Positions 16,286 through 25,785 of a DNA stretch of 51,060 nucleotides are shown here, piece after piece; within the stretch, counting starts at the first letter, position 1, and the number at the start of each line of letters is the position of its first letter. The notes under the pieces were generated by a model. That model ran no database searches. It saw nothing but the letters and a program-made list of their open reading frames with translations, and was not told the DNA's origin. Source of the DNA: Chloroflexota bacterium (GTDB lineage: Bacteria; Chloroflexota; Anaerolineae; Anaerolineales; Villigracilaceae); NCBI GenBank assembly GCA_016235445.1, contig JACRLB010000025.1, forward strand, positions 1-51,060. The letters run 5' to 3'. Both the position numbers and the translations under genes were made by a program.

Positions 16286-16960
16286 TTAATAATGCCGCGA
16301 TTTGTTCCAGATCACAACCTGGTGTTCGCGCCACAAATACGAGATGGGATAAACCAGCAAATGCACGAGGCGCGTGAACGGCAGGAGCAGGATGATGGTG
16401 AATCCGTTGATGAAATGGAACTTCACCCAAAACGGCAGCGCGGTGACCGAAGCAATATTCGGTTGGAACTTGAGGAGCGAGATCAGCCACGGCACGGCGG
16501 TGTGCAGGTACCAGTCTGAACCCCAGCGATAGTAAAATGCCACCCAGAATCCCAGCCCCACTTGAAGCAGTAAAACAATGAGCAACACCCAATCCAATTC
16601 AGATGTGACGGATTGCGCGCGTGCGTTCGCCATGCGGCGATAGAAAAGCAGAACCAATCCCACCGTCGCCATCAGCGCCAGCGACAGCCCTATGATCTCC
16701 AGCACATAGAGGCGGGTCTGGTTAGCGGTGAACAATCCCCACAAGCGAGGGAAGAGCAATGCCGTAATATGCCCAAGCAGAATGATGATCACACCGTAAT
16801 GCCACGGTACCGATCCAAAGAACAACACACGATTCTCCAGAAATTGCGATGACTGGCTTGAGTACGAATACGGGTCAAACCAGAACCGATAGATAGACAC
16901 GACAATCGCAATCACGACCGCGGCGTAGGGAAAGCCAATGAACAAGGCGTTATCGAACAT
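16286..16960 (-). CDS. narI: Respiratory nitrate reductase gamma subunit (NarI)
   Basis: This 224-residue dihaem b membrane subunit has five helices. Counting from the ATG at 16960, the haem histidines fall at 54 and 64 (WHYGVIIILLGH) and 182 and 200 (FHFINGFTI then RLVHLL), with the same 10- and 18-residue spacings as in E. coli NarI. I chose the ATG at 16960 over the adjacent GTG because GAGGAGG lies at good distance before it. It passes electrons from quinol to NarH. It sits in canonical order after narG, narH and narJ and is followed by a hemerythrin gene. Confidence 0.95.
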   Translation of the reverse strand: MFDNALFIGFPYAAVVIAIVVSIYRFWFDPYSYSSQSSQFLENRVLFFGSVPWHYGVIIILLGHITALLFPRLWGLFTANQTRLYVLEIIGLSLALMATVGLVLLFYRRMANARAQSVTSELDWVLLIVLLLQVGLGFWVAFYYRWGSDWYLHTAVPWLISLLKFQPNIASVTALPFWVKFHFINGFTIILLLPFTRLVHLLVYPISYLWREHQVVIWNKSRHY

Positions 16961-16970
16961 CACATCCTCC

Positions 16971-17600
16971 TCAGAAGGTCTCGGAGACCTTTAGGGTCTT
17001 GTCTGTTTCCAAGACGTTCAGGACTTGGAATTGATTTTGCAGGACGGAACGCAGCGCTTCCAACACGACCTGGAACTGGGTGCGCTTTTCGGGCTCTTTC
17101 TCCGCTTTGGGCGCTTCCTCCTCGTCGAAGCCCTCGGACTTGGCGCGTCCTGTCATGCGATCCAGCACGGGCAGGAGCGCGTCGCGGGCGATTTCTTCCG
17201 CCTGCGTATTGTCGCTCGTCATAGCAAGGAAGTGCAGGATGACGGCGAGATGATCGGGCAGTTCGTTGTCGGGAAAGGTAAAACCCTCCGCGCTGTAGCG
17301 TTGCTTAAGTTCCAGGAGAAAGATACTGCGCTTGTACGTCTCGCCGAACAGGTGATAGCCCACGTACGGATGACAAGCCGCGTCGAGATCGAACGTGCCT
17401 GTGTACACTTCTTCGAGTCGTCCAGGCGGCAGGGACGCGGCGTAGTCGTGAAATTCCTTCAACTGCGCGGCGGCTTGGGGGTCTTCGTCAATCAATAATC
17501 CCTGCGCCGTGATAGCGGCTTGAAGCGTCCCGCCCGCGGGGTATTCCAACATGCGCGCAAAGCATTGATACAACTTTCGTATTTCGACTTCGTTGTACAT
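16971..17600 (-). CDS. narJ: Nitrate reductase assembly chaperone NarJ
   Basis: This 209-residue protein starts at 17600 (MYNEVEIRKLYQCFARMLEYP), with GGAGG upstream. It has the all-helical TorD/NarJ fold: the PPGRLEEVYTGTFDLDAACHPYVGYHLFG stretch is the family hallmark, and the C-terminal quarter is charged and acidic. It guides molybdenum cofactor insertion into NarG in the cytoplasm. The last codons (KTLKVSETF and stop) lie inside a repeat that also occurs before narG, so the tail was probably supplied by a repeat insertion. Confidence 0.93.
   Translation of the reverse strand: MYNEVEIRKLYQCFARMLEYPAGGTLQAAITAQGLLIDEDPQAAAQLKEFHDYAASLPPGRLEEVYTGTFDLDAACHPYVGYHLFGETYKRSIFLLELKQRYSAEGFTFPDNELPDHLAVILHFLAMTSDNTQAEEIARDALLPVLDRMTGRAKSEGFDEEEAPKAEKEPEKRTQFQVVLEALRSVLQNQFQVLNVLETDKTLKVSETF
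16975..17000. repeat. Palindromic repeat copy forming the narJ 3' end
   Basis: AAGGTCTCGGAGACCTTTAG and the following GGGTCTT match bases 24908-24933 at all but one of 26 positions. The centre is a palindrome. On the minus strand it encodes the last codons of narJ. Confidence 0.85.
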
Positions 17601-17618
17601 TAGTGAACCTCCGTTGTC

Positions 17619-17771
17619 GTCATTGCGAGGAGGGTCGGTGGTCGAGTAGCGTTCTTTGCATACCGAGACCCCGACCCGACGAAGCAATCTCCTTGTCGTG
17701 GTGGGGATTGCTTCGCTCTGGTCTCGATACAGCGGAAGAACGCCGCCTACTCGACCATCGCTCGCAATGAC
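17619..17771. repeat. Long nested inverted repeat in the narH-narJ gap
   Basis: GTCATTGCGAG at the left is matched by CTCGCAATGAC at the right, with further paired arms inside (GTCGAGTAG with CTACTCGAC; CGAAGCAATC with GATTGCTTCG). The unit spans about 153 bases and could fold into one long stem. The CATTGCGAG/CGAAGCAATC words are typical of a widespread family of bacterial intergenic palindromes. It fills nearly all of the 180-base gap between narH and narJ. Confidence 0.85.
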
Positions 17772-17780
17772 AGATGATGG

Positions 17781-19295
17781 CTAGAACTTCCTCTTGGCGA
17801 TCTTGTTGCGGACACCGAAGCCCGCTTCTCTCTTGCGGTCGAGTGGCTTCTCCCATGCTTCCACCGCGACCTCACGCGCCAGCGGCGGCACGACGAAGCG
17901 TTCTTCGTAGGTGGGCAATGCGGTCAGGCGAAAGATGGATTCCACTTCGTCGGCGGTGGTGTTGCCCGCTTCGAGCGCGGCGTCCACTTCGGCTTGCTGA
18001 TAATCCTTCACCGTTTGCGCGCGCTTGAAGATTCGCACCGCGATCAGTTTGCGATAAACATCCTCGACCACTTTGACGTTGCCCGCTGAGAACATGCTTG
18101 CCATATACTTGATCGGCATGCGCGCCCTCTCAAGTGAACTCAACAAGGCAGGGAGGTTTTCGCTTTCCGCATCGCTTACGTCGTAGTTGCCGTCTTTTGT
18201 CTTGGCGAGCACGGGCAACATCGGTGGGACGTAGTACAGCATGGGCAAGGTGCGGAAATCGGGATGAAGCGGAAGGGCGAGTCCCCACTTTTTGACGAAT
18301 TTGTAGACAGGCGAATTCTGCGCGGAGGCGATCGTCGCGTCCGAGATTCCGTTGGCTTTGGCGGACTTGATGACTTCGGGATCGAACGGGTCTTGGATCA
18401 TGTTCCGTTGCGCGGCGACCAACTCCTCGTCAGGCACAGAGGCGCATTTTTCGATTTGATCCGCGTCGTAGAGCAGGACTCCCAAATAGCGGATGCGTCC
18501 CACACAGGAGTGGAAGCAGGCGGGGGGTTGTCCCGATTCGAGGCGCGGATAGCACAAGATACATTTTTCGGATTTGCCCGAAGCCCAGTTGTAGTAAGTC
18601 TTCTTGTACGGGCAGCCTGAAATGCACATGCGCCAGGCGCGGCATTTATCCTGCGCGATCAGCACGATGCCGTCTTCGCCGCGCTTATAGATGGCGCCCG
18701 CGGGACAGGCGGCGACACAACCAGGGTTGAGACAGTGATTGCAGATGCGCGGCAGGTAGAAGAAGACCACCCGCTCGAGTTCGTTGAGTTGCTCGCGCTC
18801 ATCGTCGGTGAGTCCGTCGAGGTTGACATCGTTGCGGGCGTAGATGGGCGAGCCGCCGAGATCGTCGTCCCAGTTGGGTCCCGCTTCGATGTTGTCCATC
18901 GGTTTGCCCGTGACCATCGAGATGGCGCGGGCGGTGGGCTGGTCGTCGCCTTCGGGCGCGTTGAAGAGATTCTCGTAGTCGTAGGTCCACGGCTCGTAGT
19001 AATCGTCGAGCGTGGGCAGGAAGGGGTTGTAGAAGATGTTGCCCAGCCCTTTCAGACGGCTGTGCAGTTTTAGTTTGAGGTCGCCGTTTTTCTTCTCCCA
19101 GCCGCCTTTGTATTTTTCCTGGTCTTCCCACAGGGTAGGATAGCCCGTGCCAGGCTTGGTCTCGACGTTGTTCCACCACATGTACTCGGTGCCTTTGCGA
19201 TCCGTCCAGATGTTCTTGCAGGCAATACTGCACGTGTGACAGCCGATACATTTATCAAGATGAAAGACCATTGAAACGTGTGAACGAATATCCAT
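17781..19295 (-). CDS. narH: Respiratory nitrate reductase beta subunit (NarH)
   Basis: This 504-residue iron-sulphur protein has the four cysteine groups of NarH: CIGCHTCSIACK near the start, CNHCLNPGCVAACP, CRAWRMCISGCP (tryptophan in place of a cysteine gives a 3Fe-4S cluster) and CILCYPRLESG followed by CFHSC. It relays electrons from NarI to NarG. Length is normal for the family. AAGGAG precedes the start. In canonical operons narH follows narG directly; here a beta-helix gene lies between them. Confidence 0.96.
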   Translation of the reverse strand: MDIRSHVSMVFHLDKCIGCHTCSIACKNIWTDRKGTEYMWWNNVETKPGTGYPTLWEDQEKYKGGWEKKNGDLKLKLHSRLKGLGNIFYNPFLPTLDDYYEPWTYDYENLFNAPEGDDQPTARAISMVTGKPMDNIEAGPNWDDDLGGSPIYARNDVNLDGLTDDEREQLNELERVVFFYLPRICNHCLNPGCVAACPAGAIYKRGEDGIVLIAQDKCRAWRMCISGCPYKKTYYNWASGKSEKCILCYPRLESGQPPACFHSCVGRIRYLGVLLYDADQIEKCASVPDEELVAAQRNMIQDPFDPEVIKSAKANGISDATIASAQNSPVYKFVKKWGLALPLHPDFRTLPMLYYVPPMLPVLAKTKDGNYDVSDAESENLPALLSSLERARMPIKYMASMFSAGNVKVVEDVYRKLIAVRIFKRAQTVKDYQQAEVDAALEAGNTTADEVESIFRLTALPTYEERFVVPPLAREVAVEAWEKPLDRKREAGFGVRNKIAKRKF

Positions 19296-19389
19296 GTAGT
19301 TACTCCTTTATCAAAATAATTTCACGAGTTCGTTGCGCCGCGGACACCTAGCCGCCCACTGCATGTTGCACGCTGTGCTAGGCGCACAC

Positions 19390-21093
19390 CTACTCTATTG
19401 GACGAATTTGAGTTAAGAGTCGCTTCATAGGATCGGGTAGATAATCCTTTATAAGAGCGATGACTCGTAACCAGGGCTTCTGAATAATCAATTTGTTACA
19501 GGTCGGAATGGTTTTGCAGTTAATGGATTGAGATACATTGCTCTGGATATCATATCCGCCAGCAACGTTGTCTTGGTATGTAATTGGCCCTACAAAATCT
19601 GACTCTCCATCAGCCAGATAGGGTTTGCATGGATCATCCACCTCAGGTCCAGGTTGGAGATGGTTTTGGGTTTCGAACTTTTCAATGATCTCGCCTGGAC
19701 AATTGCCCTCCATGATATTATCGCGCACACATACTTTGCCAGGCTGGTATGCATATGTTTTGTATGCATAATACTTGCCTTCTGAGTTCTTACACCCTTT
19801 AATTCCTTCGTGATCGACAATTGCCGTGACAAGAATGCACGGTAATTTATCTTGGCGACTGTCATTTCGGAAAATGTTATCAACCACCTCACATGACTCT
19901 GCCCCCGCAATTGCCATAAATGCATAACGCAATGGATTGCCTTTTGCATCTTGGGGATTGGGTGCCTCGCGTGGTAGGTATCCAAAGTTTCTTTCAAATC
20001 GCATATTCTTTGGGCGGCTCCGCTGTCCTGGTATCATCCCGCAGTAAAAGAAATCTGAGGCTGGGTATCGACTTTCCTCGATATACCACCTACCATCCTT
20101 CCCTGGTTGTCGCTCCAAAACATTGCCAATGAATTTGTTATTGCTGCCACTGAATGCTCCAATCCGAGATTGAAGCCCTTTGGCATAGTTGAATTGAACG
20201 ACACAATCACTGCATGCTATTAACGCAATGGCATCATCTTTGAATCCCTCAATGTAGTTGTTCTCAATCACCAAAGACCGCGTGAATCCCTCGTCTCCTC
20301 TTTGACCACCCCCAATGTTGATAGCTGCACCTCCGCCTCCGTTGACTGTTATTTTGCCTTCGGAATTGCGGAATGGACGTGGTTCTCCATAAGCTGCGCC
20401 GAATAATTTGCAGTTTCTGATTACCCCGTGATTCAAGGCGGGCGAGGGGTAAAATGAACCGCTATACCAATGAGTTGGCTGACCGCCACCTATACAATTG
20501 CCTCCATTGATATGCTCGATAGGGCGAAGATCAAAAATGCAGTTTTCGATGACAAAGTTTTCTGCACGATGAAGCATAATCATGTTACCGAGAGATGGTT
20601 GTTCCTTGTACTCTTTAAATTGTGCGATCACTTCTCCCCTCGCCTCATCCCAAAGTTTCATCATTTCAACGAGTACAACTTGGGATTCTTGGTTGCTTTG
20701 TACTGTACCATCGCATTTGCCATTCGCCGTGACCCGTAATGTAATATTCCTAATCTGCCCTGTCCATGCTCTAAGTTCTCCTCCAAATGCAGGAATTCCA
20801 AAGTTGATCCAGAATTCTTTGAAGTGTGGGATAACACGAAAACCAAGGTCTCGATCCGCGCTTAGATCGCTATCAAGCTCAATAATGCTGTTATTTACGC
20901 TTTTGCCTTCGATGGTTACATTGCCGTAAAGGAATAAATTCCTTGTTATGCGGACAGTAGTGTTTTCAGGGATGATTACTGTGAGCGAGTTATTGCTGGC
21001 TTTATAGAGACACTTCTGGAAAGACACGGTATCATCATCCATACCGTTTCCACTAAAGCCTCGCAAATCTTTTACATTGATAGTATTCGCCAT
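19390..21093 (-). CDS. Right-handed beta-helix protein (pectate-lyase-3-like) inside the nar operon
   Basis: The 567-residue protein starts at 21093 (MANTINVKDLRGFSGNGMDD). The start NVKD...GMDDDTVSFQKCL resembles the opening of the Pectate_lyase_3 beta-helix family. The body shows repeated short strands with asparagine ladders (LVIENNYIEGFKDDAIALI, then CVVQFNYAKG). No signal peptide or membrane helix is present, so it may stay in the cytoplasm. The DNA is visibly richer in A and T than the flanking nar genes, which suggests transfer. It is co-oriented between narG and narH. No catalytic residues were identified. It could be a polysaccharide-active enzyme, phage- or surface-related, or a structural protein. 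Confidence 0.82.
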   Translation of the reverse strand: MANTINVKDLRGFSGNGMDDDTVSFQKCLYKASNNSLTVIIPENTTVRITRNLFLYGNVTIEGKSVNNSIIELDSDLSADRDLGFRVIPHFKEFWINFGIPAFGGELRAWTGQIRNITLRVTANGKCDGTVQSNQESQVVLVEMMKLWDEARGEVIAQFKEYKEQPSLGNMIMLHRAENFVIENCIFDLRPIEHINGGNCIGGGQPTHWYSGSFYPSPALNHGVIRNCKLFGAAYGEPRPFRNSEGKITVNGGGGAAINIGGGQRGDEGFTRSLVIENNYIEGFKDDAIALIACSDCVVQFNYAKGLQSRIGAFSGSNNKFIGNVLERQPGKDGRWYIEESRYPASDFFYCGMIPGQRSRPKNMRFERNFGYLPREAPNPQDAKGNPLRYAFMAIAGAESCEVVDNIFRNDSRQDKLPCILVTAIVDHEGIKGCKNSEGKYYAYKTYAYQPGKVCVRDNIMEGNCPGEIIEKFETQNHLQPGPEVDDPCKPYLADGESDFVGPITYQDNVAGGYDIQSNVSQSINCKTIPTCNKLIIQKPWLRVIALIKDYLPDPMKRLLTQIRPIE

Positions 21094-21219
21094 TTTTTCA
21101 TCCTTTATTGCGGGTAATAAATAGCACCTAACTCTTATTGGGTGTCGTGGCATTGACCTAACGCGGGGATCATTGTTTCGGGGTCTATCTTGGTTGCCAT
21201 TTGGTGTACCTCTCGCTAC

Positions 21220-24200
21220 TCACCACTCCAACTTTTCCATCTTCCTCACCACGCAATACGTATCGCGCGTGAAGACGCCAATGGGCCCCCAATAGTTGAA
21301 GCCGTAGGTGAACTGGGCGTAGCCGCCCGCCAGCAGGACGGGGTTAATGCGCGTGCGCGTCAGGCTGTTATGTCCGCCCGCGCGCTTGCCCTTGCGGATC
21401 TGCGACTTTGGGATGAAGACAGTGCGCTCGACCGCGTGATAGTACAGGCACGTGCCAGGCTGGACGCGGGCGCTGACCGCGGCGCGCGTCACGACCACGC
21501 CATTGTCGTTGTGGACTTCGACCCAGTCGTTATCCACAATGCCGACGCTTTCGGCTTCCTTGTCGTTGAGCCAGACGGGATCCATGCCGCGCGAGAGCGT
21601 CAACATGCGGTGGTTGTCCTTGTAAGTGGAGTGGATGTTCCACTTGCCGTGCGGCGTGATGTAGTTGAGGATCAGGCTCTTATCATCCACGGGACTGTTC
21701 ACGATGTCGCCGATCTTCTTCCAGTCGCCTGGCTTCGAGACCAGTTTGGGCTTGAAGGTCGGCAGGTTCTCGCCGAAGTCCATGTAGTAGGGATGGTCAA
21801 TGTAGAAATGCTGGCGTCCCGTCAACGTGCGCCAGGGGACGCGCCGCTCCACGCTCAGGCACCAGGCGGCGTAGGCGCGCCCATCCTTGACGATGCCCGA
21901 CCAGCACGGACTGTTGAGCGTGCGCCGCACCTGCCGCGTCAGGTCGAAGAAGGTCATGCGGACGCTGCGATCGTTTTCGGCGAGATCCGCCAGAGGCATT
22001 CCGACCCGCTCCTCCTCATGTTTGAACGCCTCATAAGCGACTTCGCCGTTCGTTTCGGGCGCGAGATACAACAGGACGTTCGCCGCGTCGAGCGCGTCTT
22101 CCAACGACGGATATTTCTGTCCGCCCCATTCCACGCAGCGCAAGTGACGCGGGTCGGGCGAGCCGCCGACGGGATTCCCCAGCAGGTCGTCGTAGAACTT
22201 TGCTATCGGAATTTGCACGCCGTTGCCGTTGATACCGTCCGCGCGCAGGTTCGGTCCGAGCGAGATGAACTTGTTGTACAGGTTGGCGTAATCGCGCTCG
22301 ACCACGCGGAAGTGCGGCATGGTCACCCCAGGAACGGGATCGCATTCGCCCGCGCGCCAATCTTTCACATCGGGCTGGGAAAGTTCGTCGGGCGTGTCGT
22401 GCATGAGCGGCGACATCACCAAATCTTTCATCGGTTCGGGGAATACGTCCGCCGAAAGTTCGCTGACTTTCTTCGAGAAGGCTTTGAAGATTTCATAGTC
22501 TGTCTTCGATTCCCACACGGGCGGTACAGCCTGTCCGAGCGGGTGGACGAACGAATGCAGGTCGGTGGTGTTGAGGTCGTTCTTCTCGTACCAGAACGCG
22601 GCGGGCAGGACGATGTCCGAATACAGCGCGGAGGAGTCCATGCGGAAGTTGAGGTCCACCACGAGGTCCATTTTGCCGCGCGGCGCAGGCTCGGTGAATT
22701 TGACGGTCTTGACCTTGTCCTTCGCGTGCTCCTCGGCGATGATGTTATCGTGCGTGCCGAGATAGTGACGCAGGAAGAACTCGTGTCCCTTGGCGCTGGA
22801 TTGAATCGCGTTGCCGCGCCAGATGATCCAGACACGAGGCCAGTTCTCTTTCGCGTCGGGGTCGTCCACCGCGAATTCGAGCTTGCCGTCCTTCAATTGT
22901 TTCGCCGCCCATTTGGAGACTTCATCCGCAGACTTCGCGCCTGCGGCTTCGGCGTCCTTCATCACGTCGAAGGAGTTGGTCTTGAACTGCGGGTAGTACG
23001 GCATCCAGCCCATGCGGACAGCCATCGCCTCCAAATCCATCGCGTGTCCCTTTGCCCATTTGGTCTTGGGCGGCACGTGCGCGTAATCGGTGAAGTCGCC
23101 TTCATAACGCCACTGGTCGCTGTTGACGTAATGCCACGTCGGGGATTGCTGTCGGCGCGGCGGCTTCTGCCAGTCGAGCGCGAACGCCAGACTCGTCCAC
23201 GGCGCGACAAGCGTCAGTTTTTCCTGTCCCACGTAATGGTTCATCCCGCCGCCGTTGACGCCGCAACAGCCGCACAGAATCAGCGCGTAGATCGGCGCGC
23301 GATAGACGAGATTGTTGTTGTACCAGTGATTGATACTTGCGCCGATGATGATCATGGATTTGCCGTTCGTGGCTTCGGCGTTGGAGGCGAACTCGCGCGC
23401 GAGACGGATGACCGTGTCGCGCCCAATGCCCGTATAACTTTCCTGCCAGGCAGGTGTGTACGCGCCAACCTCATCGTAACTGGTCGGGTAATCGCCAGGC
23501 AGTCCGCGGCTCACGCCGAATTGCGCCGCGACCAAATCAAAGACGGTTGTGACAAGTTTCTTCCCTTCGCTGGTCTCGATATATTTCGCGGGGATGCCGC
23601 GCAGGGCGGTGGTCTTCTCCGCAAATTCATAGAACGCGACGTTGACCGTCTCGTCCTGCGAACCGAGAAATGAAAGCGTCGGCTCGATGGGCGAGTCATC
23701 CAGTCCGTCTTCCATCTTGATATTCCACTTGCCTTTTTCCTTGCTCCAGCGGTCGCCCACCGCGCCTTTGGGCATGCGCGGCTCATTGTGTTTCGCGTCG
23801 TGGACAAGGAACTTCCAATCGCCGTTCTCCACGTCCTTGTAGCGTTTGACCGTGTTGGCGCGGATGTAACGTCCCGCCTTGTAACCGCCGCCGTCCTTTT
23901 CCAACTCGATCAGGAACGGCATGTCGGTGTTCTCTTTGAGATAGTTGACAAAATATGGGACTTGGCGATCGGCGTAATATTCCTTCAAGATGACGTGATT
24001 GACCGCCATCCAGATCGCCGTATCCTGCCCCGCCTTGACGGGGATCCACCAATCGGAATATTTCGCCACCTGCGAGAGGTCTGGCGCGATGACGACGAAC
24101 TTCGCGCCTTCGTGCCGCGCCTCGGCGACGAAGTGAACGTCGGGCGTGCGCGTCATGTTCAGGTTCGCGCCCATCGAGACGATGTACTTGCTGTTGTACC

Positions 24201-24876
24201 AATCGGCGGATTCGCACACGTCGGTCTGGTCGCCCCAGATTTCGGGGAAGGCGTTCGGCAGGTCGGCGTACCAGTCGTAGAAACTCATGTTCACGCCGCC
24301 GAACAGTTGCAGGAAGCGCGACCCCGCGCCGTACGAAAGATACGACATGGCGGGAATCGGCGAGAAGCCGAAGACGCGGTCAGGTCCGTATTTCTTCGCG
24401 GTATAGAGGTTTGCCGCGGCGACAATTTCCAACACCTCATCCCAATTCGTGCGGCGGAATCCGCCCTTGCCGCGCGCCTTCTGGATGCGCTTGCGCTTCG
24501 CCTCATCCTCGATGATGGACGCCCACGCTTCGACGGGACCAAGTTTGAACCTTGCCTCGCGCCAGAAATCCAGCAACACGCCGCGCGCGTACGGATACTT
24601 GACGCGGATCGGGCTGTAGACGTACCACGACGCCGAGATCCCGCGCTGACAGCCGCGCGGCTCGTAGGGCGGCAATCCCTTCTCCAGCAACGGATAATCC
24701 ACCTGCTGCATCTCCCACGTGATAATGCCGTCCTTGACATAAACCTGCCACGAACATCCGCCCGTGCAGTTCACCCCATGCGTACTGCGAACAACGTTAT
24801 CGTGCTGCCAGCGGTTGCGATAAAACTCCTCCCACTGGCGAGCTTGCGGGTTGATCAAATCCTGAATCCAACTCAT
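21220..24876 (-). CDS. narG: Respiratory nitrate reductase alpha subunit (NarG), molybdoenzyme
   Basis: This 1218-residue catalytic subunit reduces nitrate to nitrite. The N-terminal FS0 cluster ligands are H33, C37, C41 and C76, with the same spacing as E. coli NarG. The segment FYDWYADLP then [19 protein letters not shown] carries the region of the molybdenum-ligating aspartate. No twin-arginine signal is seen, consistent with a cytoplasm-facing enzyme. GGAGG lies before the ATG. Close relatives include nitrite oxidoreductases, so reverse activity cannot be excluded, but narJ, narI and two NarK genes in the locus favour nitrate respiration. Confidence 0.96.
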   Translation of the reverse strand: MSWIQDLINPQARQWEEFYRNRWQHDNVVRSTHGVNCTGGCSWQVYVKDGIITWEMQQVDYPLLEKGLPPYEPRGCQRGISASWYVYSPIRVKYPYARGVLLDFWREARFKLGPVEAWASIIEDEAKRKRIQKARGKGGFRRTNWDEVLEIVAAANLYTAKKYGPDRVFGFSPIPAMSYLSYGAGSRFLQLFGGVNMSFYDWYADLPNAFPEIWGDQTDVCESADWYNSKYIVSMGANLNMTRTPDVHFVAEARHEGAKFVVIAPDLSQVAKYSDWWIPVKAGQDTAIWMAVNHVILKEYYADRQVPYFVNYLKENTDMPFLIELEKDGGGYKAGRYIRANTVKRYKDVENGDWKFLVHDAKHNEPRMPKGAVGDRWSKEKGKWNIKMEDGLDDSPIEPTLSFLGSQDETVNVAFYEFAEKTTALRGIPAKYIETSEGKKLVTTVFDLVAAQFGVSRGLPGDYPTSYDEVGAYTPAWQESYTGIGRDTVIRLAREFASNAEATNGKSMIIIGASINHWYNNNLVYRAPIYALILCGCCGVNGGGMNHYVGQEKLTLVAPWTSLAFALDWQKPPRRQQSPTWHYVNSDQWRYEGDFTDYAHVPPKTKWAKGHAMDLEAMAVRMGWMPYYPQFKTNSFDVMKDAEAAGAKSADEVSKWAAKQLKDGKLEFAVDDPDAKENWPRVWIIWRGNAIQSSAKGHEFFLRHYLGTHDNIIAEEHAKDKVKTVKFTEPAPRGKMDLVVDLNFRMDSSALYSDIVLPAAFWYEKNDLNTTDLHSFVHPLGQAVPPVWESKTDYEIFKAFSKKVSELSADVFPEPMKDLVMSPLMHDTPDELSQPDVKDWRAGECDPVPGVTMPHFRVVERDYANLYNKFISLGPNLRADGINGNGVQIPIAKFYDDLLGNPVGGSPDPRHLRCVEWGGQKYPSLEDALDAANVLLYLAPETNGEVAYEAFKHEEERVGMPLADLAENDRSVRMTFFDLTRQVRRTLNSPCWSGIVKDGRAYAAWCLSVERRVPWRTLTGRQHFYIDHPYYMDFGENLPTFKPKLVSKPGDWKKIGDIVNSPVDDKSLILNYITPHGKWNIHSTYKDNHRMLTLSRGMDPVWLNDKEAESVGIVDNDWVEVHNDNGVVVTRAAVSARVQPGTCLYYHAVERTVFIPKSQIRKGKRAGGHNSLTRTRINPVLLAGGYAQFTYGFNYWGPIGVFTRDTYCVVRKMEKLEW

Positions 24877-24899
24877 GGTGAATGCCTCCGTTTGTATCC

Positions 24900-24932
24900 A
24901 GACCCTAAAGGTCTCAGAGACCTTTAGGGTCT
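24900..24932. repeat. 16-bp inverted repeat between cytochrome c and narG
   Basis: AGACCCTAAAGGTCTC and GAGACCTTTAGGGTCT are exact reverse complements separated by one base. The element lies in the 60-base gap before narG. A near-identical copy makes up the 3' end of narJ. A hairpin here could limit read-through from the cytochrome gene or protect the narG message. Confidence 0.88.
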
Positions 24933-24936
24933 TTGT

Positions 24937-25782
24937 TTATTTCTTGGTTGATGCGGCAAGTGTCCGCTCGATCATCGGTCTTCGCACGCCTTTTAAGCGT
25001 TTGCCCCAATAGACCTGCGCCAGCGCGATCAACGCCGCCGCCCCAACGATGGCAAGCAACGCGATCTGTAACAACGCTCCAGGCTCGCGTCCCGAAACGG
25101 ACGCGTTCTTCATGAACGCAAACAGGTCAGCCTGTTCCTGCGGGGTGAGCGGCGTATTCTTCCAGACCGCGTTCATGGTCACAGTGGGCGGGGAACTTAG
25201 GAACGCCGCCAGACCATCGCCATATTTGGTGAAGCCGTTAGCGGTCAAGTCAGGACCGAGATTCCCGCCGCCCAGCGACCCGATCCCCGCGATGCTGTGA
25301 CATGACATGCACTGCGGTCCGCCGTTCTCGAAGCGTTTATCGCCGACGAAAAACGCTTTGCCCGTCACTGCGTTACCCGTTGGGAGCACACTGCCGCCGA
25401 TGGTCGCGCCACTCCCCAGGTAGGAAAGAAGCGTATTCACCTGATCGGGAGTCAATCCCAGGTTGGGCATGGGAACCTTGTTGTAGGTATTGAACAATTC
25501 GGTGGCAATCGGATCGCCCGAAGCCAGCACCTGATCGGGCGCGAGCAGCCATTGGGTCAGCCATTCGTTCGAGCGGTTGTCCGTTACTCCCGCCAGGTCG
25601 GGACCCACCAGTTTCCCGCCGCCAATCGTATGACAAGCCACGCACTTCTCCTTGAAGAGCGCCTCCCCATCAGACGCCTGTCCAAGCGGTTGTGCGAACG
25701 TGACCCCAGTGACCGTCGTCACCAGGGCGAACACGAGCAACGGAACAAACCAGATGGTTGAAGGTCTTTCACCTTTGGTCAT
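24937..25782 (-). CDS. Membrane-anchored dihaem cytochrome c
   Basis: This 281-residue protein has a signal peptide or anchor at residues 10-30 and two haem c sites, C47-V-A-C50-H51 and C158-M-S-C161-H162, each in a small cytochrome domain with a downstream methionine. One membrane helix lies near the C-terminus (ALLQIALLAIVGAAALIALA), followed by a basic tail. It is thus anchored outside with both haem domains extracytoplasmic. The stop-to-start distance from the pseudo-receiver gene is 3 bases. Placed immediately before narG, it may feed or drain electrons at the membrane, as NarC-like cytochromes do in some nar operons. Confidence 0.9.
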   Translation of the reverse strand: MTKGERPSTIWFVPLLVFALVTTVTGVTFAQPLGQASDGEALFKEKCVACHTIGGGKLVGPDLAGVTDNRSNEWLTQWLLAPDQVLASGDPIATELFNTYNKVPMPNLGLTPDQVNTLLSYLGSGATIGGSVLPTGNAVTGKAFFVGDKRFENGGPQCMSCHSIAGIGSLGGGNLGPDLTANGFTKYGDGLAAFLSSPPTVTMNAVWKNTPLTPQEQADLFAFMKNASVSGREPGALLQIALLAIVGAAALIALAQVYWGKRLKGVRRPMIERTLAASTKK

Positions 25783-25785
25783 CTC

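Noticed and set aside
15831-16592. Longer 253-residue form of the hemerythrin protein
   Set aside because: The extra N-terminal 104 residues overlap narI in another frame and lack any recognisable pattern; the ATG at 16280 fits the HHE domain start.
21190-23673. An 827-residue open frame on the plus strand opposite narG
   Set aside because: It is the antisense of a clearly conserved molybdoenzyme. Its long runs of R, V, H and D residues reflect the GC-rich codons of narG and no domain is recognisable.
17781-24876. Nitrite oxidoreductase (NxrAB) instead of nitrate reductase
   Set aside because: The families are close and this cannot be fully excluded, but NarJ, a typical NarI with four correctly spaced histidines, no Tat signal on the alpha subunit and two NarK genes favour nitrate reduction.
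23788-24927. A 379-residue plus-strand frame opposite the narG 5' part
   Set aside because: Same reason: antisense shadow of narG with no motif and no ribosome site.
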